In this document: positions 35,201 to 42,488 of the stretch, piece after piece
Layout of the letters: every line of letters starts with the position of its first letter
Numbering within the stretch: position 1 is the first letter of the stretch
From: a virus
DNA: 45,997 nucleotides
IMG/VR virus record: IMGVR_UViG_3300048687_000102
Span: 1 to 45,997 of that record
Reading direction: 5' to 3' (one strand)
Notes under the pieces: generated by a model
Told to the model about the DNA's origin: nothing
Database searches by the model: none
Seen by the model: only the letters and a program-made list of their open reading frames with translations
Program-made: the position numbers and the translations under genes

Positions 35201-37025
35201 CCACATGCAGACCCTCGCCTCCCAGCTCCAGAAGCAGGGCGCGTACGACACGACCGTGGCGGGAGTGGAGCGGATGGCCACGACCGCGCGCCGGCTGGCA
35301 CTGCGGGACACGAAGAAGCTGGTCTTCGACATCGCCCATCGCAGCGACGCCGCTGCGGCGCTGCGCTTCATCTCGCCGTTCATGTCGGCGACCACGGAGT
35401 CTTTCCAGCGCTGGGCGCGCATCATCGCGGACAAGCCGCAGACCGTTGGCTATGCCGCGAACTTCTACAACGCGCCCATAGCCATGGGCGGCACCGGCCT
35501 GGGCGGCCTGCGCATCAACGGGATGCAGGACGCGGACGGCAACGAAATCACCCGGGACGGGCACAGCTACACGATCGATCCGAAGACCGGCAAGGCCGTG
35601 AAGCGGCTCGTGCCGAAGTCCGAACGCTTCATCGTCGGGCGCATGCCGAAGTGGCTGGTGGACAGCCCCGTCGGCGTCGCCTTCGGCGCGGAGCGCAGCT
35701 CCGGAAACCTCAAGCTGTCCCAGAACTCGATGAACATCGTCACTCAGGGAGACCCCTGGTTCCACCCGGGCGTAGGCCCGATCGTGCAGATCCCCGTGAA
35801 CTCGCTCGTGAAGGACAAGCCGAAGGCGGCGGAGCTGGCACGCCATCTGGGCGTGCTGCCCTTCGGGCCGCAGAACGGCGGCCCCTTCGGCTCCGGCCCC
35901 GCCGGAGAAGCGGCCAGCTTCCTGCTGCCCGGCGCCATCAAGAACTTCCTGACGGCGTACGACACCAGTGATGCGCGCTACCAAGCGGTGAAGATGCAGA
36001 TCATGCAGCGGGCCGCGTACGAGCACAGCGAGCTGGGCAAGCCCATGCCATCGGCGGCGAAGATCGCCTCGATGACGAAGCAGTACTGGCTGTTCAGCGC
36101 GGGCAGCGCCTTTCTTCAGCCGATGGCGACCCAGCGCAAGGACGCGTACCAGTTCTACCGGGACCAGTACAACGCCCTGCGGCGCATCGATCCGCTCAAG
36201 GCGGACGATGCGTTCCTGGATCGCTTCGGCGAGTCGTACTTCGTCTTCGCCCAGGCGCAGTCCAGGAACCTCAGTGGCGTTCCCGCCACGCTCAAGGCCG
36301 TGGCGCTGAGCAAGAAGTACGGCGATCTCATCGCCGCCAACCCGGAACTGGGAGCCCTGATCGTGGGCCCGGAGGGCAATGGGCCTTTCTCGCCGGAGGC
36401 GTACTCCTACCAGCTCAACCACCCGCTTACCCCCGGCGACGCGGAGACGCAGCGGACCAAGATCTCCGCCACGGAGGCGATGCAGGAGAACCAGCGCCGG
36501 CTGGGCTGGTCCAAGTACGCGGCCATGGTGAACCGCCTGACGGCGGATCTGCACAACCGCGGCCTGAAGTCCTTCGCCGACAAGGGCGCGGAAGACCTGA
36601 AGCAGGAGAAGTCCAACTACACGAAGCTGTACAGCCAGCCGCTGTACCCGGACGGCAGTGAGAACCCGTACTACATCGAGGCATGGTCCAAGGACTTCAG
36701 CACCCTGGACGACCTGAAGTACGAGCGGCTCATTCCCGGACTCACAAACCTCGCCAGGAGCCCCCTGGCGGCCGAGCCGCTCCGCTCCGACCTACGGGTC
36801 CTCCAGCAGTATCTGGGCGGCCGTCAGGCCGTTCTGGGGGCCCTCGCGGCCCGTGAGGCCGCAGGCGGCCGGAAGACCCTGACCGCTAAAGCCAACGCCG
36901 ATCTGGCCACGCAGTGGCAGTACTTCGTTGATGGACTCATCGAGTCCGATACCCGCTTCGGAGACCTGCACTCGCGCTACCTGGCGCGAGACCTCGGTTA
37001 CGACGGAAGCCTCCAGGAGGCGTAG
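32202..37025 (+). CDS. Giant internal virion / DNA-ejection protein candidate (1607 aa)
   Basis: The largest gene. GTG 32202 is used. No catalytic motif is clear to me. The N-terminal 60 residues include a Gly/Ala-rich helix; a hydrophobic stretch occurs near 200-217 (SGLIDLAFMWFADPVVLGG); long helical regions follow to about residue 780; a more mixed region with GVTGPAAFGGREGEMYYKLA near 787-806 leads to an all-alpha C-terminus. Giant helical proteins downstream of portal and before capsid are typical of podovirus ejection machines (T7 gp15/gp16-like). Assignment rests on size, composition and position. A minor head protein is an alternative. Confidence 0.6.
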   Translation: MSLGDFLKDVGHAAASGIGAVSSGLNELDKLGGLNPFHVEQGSRTDPSKSAENGPWAAPVFNPVSHQVENVLQAITWTKDNVISQPISTASLMAGQYGDFQDVGHYFSTANWAKSWHAAEHISLGQGLLSMATLDEAQTRDLVNSPLLRYKPGAAYLPPGFDELPEQEQQRILKDAGMPAVGNAYIEEMRQSSKFFKYGSGLIDLAFMWFADPVVLGGKGLSAARRELQVVKRPPAGWSSHDIDQIMDKSVMAKAQDFVWNNRDNPALLSNLPNMNPRLASIAATLKSPDEVHDFFRIGYGDVSAIERLQTKNALAAARVEQDTSRLSALGLMASNFDAQATGRAAQYAALTRSEMERLNGRINADVDLVSSYNRILDHAHEMDSVNLTRWSFARAQQRTEAQAEYRARAARGGKAGYELSHLPPWLKERRAQAAAQGIEVPFANGFVKSRIYGLGDFFSTPVTVVRSFGNARPNGFMRIDDIDDASIAELRGQIARIPGMTDQTRLNMVNEYLKTGTEHERLALLKQIGATGAAKVAEKHGLDPEVGLDIYKEHLKRQVGEIDNMKRYSAAFRERPSADQPAGIRVDEFMDDGGKLVPAPNLVTKLANSHVFQDLSEMDKVFARHSSAIRAIRTSTLGNPDWMLAASDFITHLFKFGVLFRLGYIPRALGDDQAGQTARLGAASMALRAKWGIKNGATNLAMWRPEAMDAARRAVATEGARYAEAEMASIAPDLARLRAPAAPLTPVETRQLAALEDDHLHLTRMRDESRKAAEPRQKVIQGNQPVALPGGVTGPAAFGGREGEMYYKLASGDEALGQIFASNKALVHGHLMRSFDHGGKIIRAADDEALHATSWAHAINAQLVQDKLSLQAIHGASPEELVHWLSRTAEGRAYRQRLGLSMTSDETIANSAWHEVEEYLPTPEIRAKALEPDGVNPGFLKEAVPLLGRPELHTGQVGTSQLGHLRAVDQVMASWYKVAATIPANRMSRHPLFNQLYEGHMQTLASQLQKQGAYDTTVAGVERMATTARRLALRDTKKLVFDIAHRSDAAAALRFISPFMSATTESFQRWARIIADKPQTVGYAANFYNAPIAMGGTGLGGLRINGMQDADGNEITRDGHSYTIDPKTGKAVKRLVPKSERFIVGRMPKWLVDSPVGVAFGAERSSGNLKLSQNSMNIVTQGDPWFHPGVGPIVQIPVNSLVKDKPKAAELARHLGVLPFGPQNGGPFGSGPAGEAASFLLPGAIKNFLTAYDTSDARYQAVKMQIMQRAAYEHSELGKPMPSAAKIASMTKQYWLFSAGSAFLQPMATQRKDAYQFYRDQYNALRRIDPLKADDAFLDRFGESYFVFAQAQSRNLSGVPATLKAVALSKKYGDLIAANPELGALIVGPEGNGPFSPEAYSYQLNHPLTPGDAETQRTKISATEAMQENQRRLGWSKYAAMVNRLTADLHNRGLKSFADKGAEDLKQEKSNYTKLYSQPLYPDGSENPYYIEAWSKDFSTLDDLKYERLIPGLTNLARSPLAAEPLRSDLRVLQQYLGGRQAVLGALAAREAAGGRKTLTAKANADLATQWQYFVDGLIESDTRFGDLHSRYLARDLGYDGSLQEA

Positions 37026-37906
37026 TGGTGATAACCAAGGGCGGTACGCCCTCCCCGTCGCCGAGGGCGACCGGCTCCGCGCCTTCCAGCGGTGAAGCCG
37101 CGGGGTCGACCCAGTTCGGGAAAACGGCCTCATCCAGTTCCGGACAGGTCTGGATGCCCGGAATGGGCACCCAGAATCCTCAGCTCATATCCGAGGCGGG
37201 CCAGGCCCGCAATCAGCGCCGCCAGAACGGCGCCTGGGTGTCCCCGGACACCGCGGCCGATCAGTATTTTGGCTGGACCCAGAAGGCCCGGGACGACTTC
37301 CGGGCCAAGGGCCTGCTCGGCGGCCTGCTCAACAAGGCCGCCGGGGACTTGGAGGCGTACGCCCTCTGGCAGGGCCTGGTGAAGCAGGGCGCTCTGTACG
37401 GAGCGAACGGCCAGATGGTTTCCCCGATGGACATCCTGGCGGGGTACGTCAAGGGCAACAGCGCCGGAGGCCAGTGGGTCAAGCAGGGGGACTTCCAAGT
37501 CAACCCCCTGACGGGGGAAAAGCGGTACGTCGGTCCGCAGTTCAAGACGACCTCGCAGACCCGAGTGGATCTGACCGACCCTGCGACTGCCCGCGCGACC
37601 GCCACGCAGATCTTCCAGCAGCTTCTGGGCCGTGACCCGGGAGCGAACGAGATCGCGGCGTACGCCTCCGCGCTGAGCGCGAGCGAGCAGCAGAACCCCG
37701 GCCGGGAGACCACCACGACGCAGTACGACCTGACCACAGGGGAGCCGATAAGCACCAGCGCGGTGTCCAGTGGTGGCATGACCGATGCCGGCCGCGCTCA
37801 GCTCGCGCAGGACGAGGTCAAGGGGAAGAGCGAGTACGCCACGACCCAGGCGGCGACGACCTACGCGAACGCTCTGGAGCGGGCCGTCTACGGAGGCCCG
37901 CGATGA
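37025..37906 (+). CDS. Hypothetical virion protein (293 aa)
   Basis: A 293-aa protein. Starts GTG 37025 overlapping the giant gene's stop by 1 base. N-terminus (1-60) is Ser/Gly-rich and probably disordered. Residues about 78-150 hold a helical block beginning DQYFGWTQKARDDFRAKGLL; about 190-220 resemble the helical module RATATQIFQQLLGRDPGANE, seen in some actinophage virion proteins. It is followed by the NlpC/P60 gene with a 4-bp overlap. Internal or tail-associated role is inferred. Confidence 0.6.
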   Translation: MVITKGGTPSPSPRATGSAPSSGEAAGSTQFGKTASSSSGQVWMPGMGTQNPQLISEAGQARNQRRQNGAWVSPDTAADQYFGWTQKARDDFRAKGLLGGLLNKAAGDLEAYALWQGLVKQGALYGANGQMVSPMDILAGYVKGNSAGGQWVKQGDFQVNPLTGEKRYVGPQFKTTSQTRVDLTDPATARATATQIFQQLLGRDPGANEIAAYASALSASEQQNPGRETTTTQYDLTTGEPISTSAVSSGGMTDAGRAQLAQDEVKGKSEYATTQAATTYANALERAVYGGPR

Positions 37907-39219
37907 CCGTCTCCGGGAACGACATCATCGACTTCGCCCGCACCGCCCTGGGCGTAAGTTACAAGTGGGGCGGAACGGACATGAGGAGCGGCATCGACTG
38001 CTCCGGTCTGGTCCAGGCCGTGTACGGCCATTACGGCATTCACCTGCCACGCGTTACTTACGACCAGATCAACACCGGGGCCAGCGTCCCGGTGGACCGG
38101 CTTCAGGCCGGGGACCTGGTCTTCTTCGACACCGACAAGAAGACCGCCGGCCCCGACCATGTCGGGATCTATATCGGCGGGGGGAAGTTCATCCACGCGC
38201 CCCGTACGGGCGACGTGGTGAAGATCTCGTCCCTGACGGACTCGTTTTACATGAACCGCTGGATGGGCGGCAGGCGGGTCGCCGGAGTGGCGGGGTACTC
38301 CGAGTCCGACGCCTACGCGTCGGGCGGCCAGGCAGCCGCCCAGGGTCCACCAGAGGTGCGGCTGTCGGCCGAAGAGCTGGCCGACGAGTACGGCATGAGC
38401 TACGCGTTCTTCAAGAGCCAGCCGGAGCTGATGAAGCTCCTGAAGTCGGCCGTGGCCGACACCTGGGACGACGGTCGGTTCCAGGCGGAGCTGAAGAACA
38501 CCGCCTGGTGGAAGAACAACTCCGAATCCGCCCGCAAGGCGCAGGTCCAGTCGAAGACCGACCCGGCCACCTACAAGGCGTCCATCGCCGCGGCTCAGGC
38601 GGCGGCCTCCGCCGCTGCCGTCGCCTCGGGCGCCATTCTGGGCGCCCGCCAAGTGCAGCAACTGGCCAAGAACATCGTGGACTACGGCTGGAACGACGCC
38701 CAGGTGACCAACTACCTGGGTCAGTATGTGGGTTTCCAGAAAGACCACACCCTGGGCGGACAGGCCGGGGCGGCAGCCCGGCAGATCCGCCAGTACGCGC
38801 ACGAGCAGGGCGTGCGCATCTCGGATCAGACTCTCAAGAACCATGCCGCGTACCTCGTACGCGGGATCTCGACCATGGAGCAGATTCAGGGCAGCCTGCG
38901 CCAGCAGGCCATGTCCACCTACCCCGGCTGGAGCGAGCAGTTGGCAGCCGGGGCGACGGTGCGCGACCTGGCCCAGCCGTACATCCAGATGACGGCGCAG
39001 CAACTGGAGCTGCCCGAATCCGACGTGGATGTCTGGCATCCCCGGGTGCGCGCAGCGCTCCAGGCACAGGATGCCAAGGGCCAGCCGGCCCCGATGCCGC
39101 TGGGCGACTACCAGGGTCTGCTCCGGGCCGATCCGGCCTGGCGGCGCACGCAGGGCGCCCAGGACCAGGCCATGGGCACGGGTCGCCAGGTACTGGCGCA
39201 GATGGGACTGATCGCGTGA
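37903..39219 (+). CDS. NlpC/P60 peptidoglycan hydrolase fused to a virion module (438 aa)
   Basis: Residues 1-115 are an NlpC/P60 cysteine peptidase: C33 in GIDCSGLVQAVY, H86 in DHVGIYIG, H98 in FIHAP. It would cut stem peptides of the cell wall during DNA entry. Residues about 155-438 form a helical module that is repeated as the whole next protein (39216-40109). The enzyme is thus attached to a structural domain and carried in the particle. Overlaps both neighbours by 4 bp. Confidence 0.88.
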   Translation: MTVSGNDIIDFARTALGVSYKWGGTDMRSGIDCSGLVQAVYGHYGIHLPRVTYDQINTGASVPVDRLQAGDLVFFDTDKKTAGPDHVGIYIGGGKFIHAPRTGDVVKISSLTDSFYMNRWMGGRRVAGVAGYSESDAYASGGQAAAQGPPEVRLSAEELADEYGMSYAFFKSQPELMKLLKSAVADTWDDGRFQAELKNTAWWKNNSESARKAQVQSKTDPATYKASIAAAQAAASAAAVASGAILGARQVQQLAKNIVDYGWNDAQVTNYLGQYVGFQKDHTLGGQAGAAARQIRQYAHEQGVRISDQTLKNHAAYLVRGISTMEQIQGSLRQQAMSTYPGWSEQLAAGATVRDLAQPYIQMTAQQLELPESDVDVWHPRVRAALQAQDAKGQPAPMPLGDYQGLLRADPAWRRTQGAQDQAMGTGRQVLAQMGLIA

Positions 39220-40109
39220 GCAAGACCGCACCGCTGGACATGGACGCACTGGCCCGGCAGTACGGTCTGTCTGCCGCCATGCTCAACTCCAGCAAGGAGT
39301 TGATGAACCTAGTCAAGCAGGGCATCCGCGAGGGCTGGCAGGACAGCAGCCAGGGCATGGCCAGGTTCCAGGCCAAGCTGAAGAACACCAGGTGGTGGGC
39401 CACGCAGCCGGACACGCTGCGGCAGTACATCACCGAGCGGTACACCGATCCGGCCACCTGGAAGCAGAAGTGGACCGGCGGCCAGGCGTCCGTGAACGCC
39501 CTGGCCGTCCAGGTCGGCCTGGGCGTTCAGATCAACGCCAAAGGCCAGTCTTCGGCGCTCCTCCAGGGCGCCATCTACAACTCGCTGGCGCTCGGCTGGT
39601 CCGACGCCAGAATCAAGGACTGGCTGGGCCAGCGTGTCGCCGTCCACGGCGGCATCATGGGCGGCGAAGCCGGAGATGCGTTCGACAAGCTGCACTCGAT
39701 GGCATACGTCAACGGCGTCAAGCTCTCCCCGGCCTGGTATCAGGCCGCCGCCCGGGGTGTCGTGTCCGGCCGGGACACGCTGGAGCGCCAGGAGGCGCAG
39801 ATCCGCCAATGGGCGGCGGCGAAGTACTCGGCTTTCGCCGATCAGATCAAAGCGGGACAGAACGTCATGGATCTGGCGTCGCCGTACATCGAGTCCGTCT
39901 CCAAGATCCTGGAGACGCCGGGCGTCGATCTGTTCGACGCCCACGTGTCCAAGGCGATGATGGCCAACAAGGGCGGCCAGTCGTATTCGATCTGGCAGTT
40001 CGAGAACGAACTGCGCAAGGACCCCGCCTGGAAGAAGACGCAGAGCGCGCAGGACAGCGCGATGCAGACGGCACATCAAGTACTTCAGAGCTTCGGAATG
40101 GCCTTCTAG
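39216..40109 (+). CDS. Paralogue of the NlpC/P60 protein's C-terminal module (297 aa)
   Basis: A 297-aa helical protein. It shares with the preceding protein ALARQYGLS (versus ELADEYGMS), an LKNTxWW motif, DPATxK, an LGQxVxxxxxxxGG stretch, GxxTLERQEAQIRQWA, and the C-terminal LRxDPAWxxTQxAQDxAM. GTG 39216 overlaps the previous stop. It lacks the peptidase domain. Tandem duplication of a virion module is likely; the two may form a hetero-oligomer inside the particle or in the tail. Confidence 0.75.
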   Translation: MSKTAPLDMDALARQYGLSAAMLNSSKELMNLVKQGIREGWQDSSQGMARFQAKLKNTRWWATQPDTLRQYITERYTDPATWKQKWTGGQASVNALAVQVGLGVQINAKGQSSALLQGAIYNSLALGWSDARIKDWLGQRVAVHGGIMGGEAGDAFDKLHSMAYVNGVKLSPAWYQAAARGVVSGRDTLERQEAQIRQWAAAKYSAFADQIKAGQNVMDLASPYIESVSKILETPGVDLFDAHVSKAMMANKGGQSYSIWQFENELRKDPAWKKTQSAQDSAMQTAHQVLQSFGMAF

Positions 40110-40123
40110 GAGATAATGGTCCA

Positions 40124-40246
40124 ATGGCTCGCATGCTCGGTCGCCTCGCGACCCGTCGATTCACCTGCGGCTGCTGCGACGACAGTTGCAGCAAGAAGAC
40201 ACAGCGTGTCCGCGAGGAGCGCCAGTGGCGCAAGGAGATGACCTGA
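40124..40246 (+). CDS. Small Cys-rich basic protein (40 aa)
   Basis: A 40-aa protein (MARMLGRLATRRFTCGCCDD...) with Cys at 15, 17, 18 and 22 and a basic tail (RVREERQWRKEM). I recall CxCC-type basic peptides of this size from many actinophages. ATG 40124 is used; AGGAG lies about eleven bases upstream. A second frame from ATG 40115 is nearer but gives an implausible protein. Function unknown. Confidence 0.65.
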   Translation: MARMLGRLATRRFTCGCCDDSCSKKTQRVREERQWRKEMT

Positions 40247-41199
40247 TGGCAACCATGACCACGGGTCCGGCGATAGTGGCCAACCCGCCGCTCCTCGGCA
40301 CCGGGACCGCCAATGGCGGCCCGGCCAGGGTGAACAGCCTGCCGGCTGGCATCTCGGGCTACCAGTTCACCAGCGCCCTTCAGGGCCCGCAGCGCGACGC
40401 CTTCGTGGCACTGAACACGCTGTTCACGTCCTACGGACTGGGCACCCTTGCCCCGAAGATCTTCTCGTACATCCAGAGCGGGTACAGCGCGGACACCATC
40501 GCGCTGCTCCTCCAGGACACGAGCGAGTACAAGACCCGCTTCGCGGGCAACGAGCTGCGCCGCAAGGCGGGCCTGGCGGTACTGAACCCGGGCGACTACC
40601 TGGCTACCGAGGCCAGCTATCGCCAGATCATGGCAGCCGCAGGGCTGCCCAAGGGGTTCTACGACAGCCCTTCGGACTTCACGAACTGGATCGGCGGCGA
40701 CGTGTCGCCGACGGAGGTCAAGGGCCGCGTGGATCTGGCCGTGTCGGCCACCACGCAGGCCAATCCATACGTCAAGCAGCAGCTCGCGCTGCTGTACGGG
40801 GTGGACGAGAGCCATCTCAATGCGTACTTCCTGGACCAGCAGCGGGCTCTACCGCTACTCCAGAAGCAGCAGCAGACGGCGGAGTTCGCCGCCGCGGCGG
40901 CCCAGCAGGGGCTGCTGACGGACCGGAAGCGCTTCGAGGACTACGTCACCGCTGGCTTCAGCCAGAGCCAGGCGACCCAGGGCTTCCAGCAGGTCGCCCA
41001 GGAGCTGCCGAACCTTCAGGCGCTGGCAGCGCGGTTCGGCACGACCTTCGGCCAGGCCGAAGAGGAGCAGTCCGTGTTCGGCACGAGCGAGGGCGCCGTG
41101 CGCAAGAAGCGCGGACTCGCCTCGCAGGAGCGAGCCATGTTCTCCGGGAGCAGCGGCGGAGCCGCAGCCGGCCTGGGAGTCGGGTACCGTCAGACGTAG
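40246..41199 (+). CDS. Hypothetical virion protein (317 aa)
   Basis: A 317-aa protein, start overlapping the previous stop (TGATG). A disordered start (1-40) leads to helices including GTLAPKIFSYIQSGYSADTI and ASYRQIMAAAGLPKGFYDSP. The first recalls the helical module of the two preceding proteins. The C-terminal 40 residues are Gly/Ser/Arg-rich. Last gene of the first late block, followed by a strong terminator. Probably virion-internal or tail, by context. Confidence 0.65.
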   Translation: MATMTTGPAIVANPPLLGTGTANGGPARVNSLPAGISGYQFTSALQGPQRDAFVALNTLFTSYGLGTLAPKIFSYIQSGYSADTIALLLQDTSEYKTRFAGNELRRKAGLAVLNPGDYLATEASYRQIMAAAGLPKGFYDSPSDFTNWIGGDVSPTEVKGRVDLAVSATTQANPYVKQQLALLYGVDESHLNAYFLDQQRALPLLQKQQQTAEFAAAAAQQGLLTDRKRFEDYVTAGFSQSQATQGFQQVAQELPNLQALAARFGTTFGQAEEEQSVFGTSEGAVRKKRGLASQERAMFSGSSGGAAAGLGVGYRQT

Positions 41200-41235
41200 C
41201 GCGACCAACGCAGCCGGGCCCCGTGCACCCAGCCG

Positions 41236-41261
41236 GCCCCCACTCGATCCAGGGTGGGGGC
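41236..41261. terminator. Terminator between convergent genes
   Basis: An 8-bp GC stem (41236-41243 with 41254-41261) with a ten-base loop, followed by TTCGTGC. It lies between the last gene of the rightward block (to 41199) and the end of the leftward pair (from 41272). Confidence 0.7.
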
Positions 41262-41271
41262 TTCGTGCTAC

Positions 41272-41478
41272 TCAGCGCTCCCACGGCCGCCGTTCCGGCG
41301 GCGCTACGGGCGCCTTCGGCGCATTCCGCTGGCGCCACAGGCTCCGGGCGACGGCCCCGAAGCCAACCGCCATGGCGACCCCCAGGAGGGGGTGCTGCCA
41401 TCGGATGACGCTGGCAACGCCAGCGATAGCGGCGAATGCCGAGCCGCGGGCGAGCCAGCCCAGCAGAAACTTCTTCAC
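41272..41478 (-). CDS. Small membrane protein on the minus strand (68 aa)
   Basis: A 68-aa protein with a basic start (MKKFLLGWLARGS), two hydrophobic stretches (about 11-24 and 33-45) and a basic Pro-rich C-terminus (RNAPKAPVAPPERRPWER). It overlaps the 71-aa gene by 4 bp. Leftward pair inside a rightward operon: resembles a moron. It might affect the host envelope or exclude other phages; not shown. Confidence 0.65.
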   Translation of the reverse strand: MKKFLLGWLARGSAFAAIAGVASVIRWQHPLLGVAMAVGFGAVARSLWRQRNAPKAPVAPPERRPWER

Positions 41479-41690
41479 GTCTCCCCCTCATTGTTGCGAT
41501 GCCACGAAGGCTGGACTAGGCGAACCCACTTCCGGACATCCAGGAGCCGGTCTATGTCTGGATGGCTGGGGTTCCAGTGCAGGTCGCTTAGGTTCCCGTC
41601 GATCTCCTCAAGGGTCGTGACGTTATAGGCGACCCCGAAGACCCCATCCAGGACCGTTCGGCTTCCAATGCTGCGCGTGTGCTCAAGCAA
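41475..41690 (-). CDS. Minus-strand accessory protein (71 aa)
   Basis: A 71-aa acidic/aromatic protein starting at TTG 41690, set by GGAAGGGAG nine bases upstream. It contains VLDGVFGVAYNVTTLEEIDG and SHPDIDRLLDVRKWVRLV. No known motif. The gene runs opposite to the surrounding virion operon and shares its upstream region with the capsid operon. Confidence 0.6.
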   Translation of the reverse strand: MLEHTRSIGSRTVLDGVFGVAYNVTTLEEIDGNLSDLHWNPSHPDIDRLLDVRKWVRLVQPSWHRNNEGET

Positions 41691-41923
41691 GATCTTGCTC
41701 CCTTCCGATGAGGCATGACGTCACATCGACCAAATCGTCCGGGTGGGCGCAGCGTAGCGCTGCGCCATGCCTCCATGTGGGCGCTAGCGCTAAAGTGCTA
41801 GCGCTGGTGCATACTGGGGTATGCCCAGGAACGACCGGCCCCTGAGCGAAGGAAGTCCGGGAGTGGAGCGCGAGCTGGCCCCCCAGCCAGTGAGCAGGCC
41901 ACGCAGAAGTTACGGGAGTTGCA
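41691..41923. promoter_or_regulatory. Divergent control region with palindrome 41781-41804
   Basis: A 233-bp gap between the leftward pair and the scaffold gene. It contains the hairpin GGCGCAGC-GTAGC-GCTGCGCC (about 41747-41767) and the palindrome GCGCTAGC-n8-GCTAGCGC (41781-41804), related to 26515-26542. Right of it, TGGTGCATACTGG (about 41804-41816) may be an extended -10 box. Probably the promoter/operator for capsid genes and perhaps for the leftward pair. Confidence 0.55.
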
Positions 41924-42430
41924 GTGAGCGAGATGTACGGCTTCGGCGTAGACGAGATCGAGCAGGGCGAGCCTCAGAACCAGAACGCGCAGGACCCCAA
42001 GGGGTTCCGTAAGTGGATGGACGAGGTCTCGGGAACCCTCAAGGCCCTCAAGGCGGAGAACGAAAGCCTCAAAGAGAGCCAGCGTCAGCGAGAGGTCGCG
42101 GAAGCGCTCACGGCGAAGGGCTACGCCCCTCAGGCCGCCGGCCTGTTCACGGGCACGCCCGACAGGCTTGACGACTGGCTGGGCGCCCATGGCGCCGCGT
42201 TGGCCAAGAGCGACGGCAGTGCCGTCGAACCGGGTCAGGGCGTGCAGGGCACGCCGCAGACGGTCGTCAGCCCCGAGAGCCAGGCAGCTCTGACGCAGAT
42301 GGCAGCCGCAGGCGCCAACGAGTCCGCCGCACTCAGCGGCGATGACCAACTGGTGGCGCGGATGAACGCCGCGCAGACAGAGGAAGAGTTCAACGCCATC
42401 ATGCGCGAGGCGGGGAACCGCCGCTTCTGA
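41924..42430 (+). CDS. Scaffolding protein (168 aa)
   Basis: A 168-aa, acidic, Gln/Ala-rich protein with a coiled coil at about 25-65 (SGTLKALKAENESLKESQRQ), directly before the capsid gene. This order and composition are typical of scaffolding proteins that guide prohead assembly and then leave. GTG 41924 is preceded by AGTTGCA-type sequence with a weak ribosome site. No protease domain seen. Confidence 0.8.
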   Translation: MSEMYGFGVDEIEQGEPQNQNAQDPKGFRKWMDEVSGTLKALKAENESLKESQRQREVAEALTAKGYAPQAAGLFTGTPDRLDDWLGAHGAALAKSDGSAVEPGQGVQGTPQTVVSPESQAALTQMAAAGANESAALSGDDQLVARMNAAQTEEEFNAIMREAGNRRF

Positions 42431-42488
42431 TCCTTGCCGGGCTCTCTCTCCCTGATTCTGCGACACCCCGAGAGGGTGAGAGACCCAA

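Noticed and set aside
32151-36554. Two very long open frames on the minus strand (32151-34160 and 34209-36554)
   Set aside because: They lie antisense to the 1607-aa gene, are rich in Arg, Gly, Leu and His, and have no ribosome sites; high-GC coding DNA often leaves the opposite strand open.
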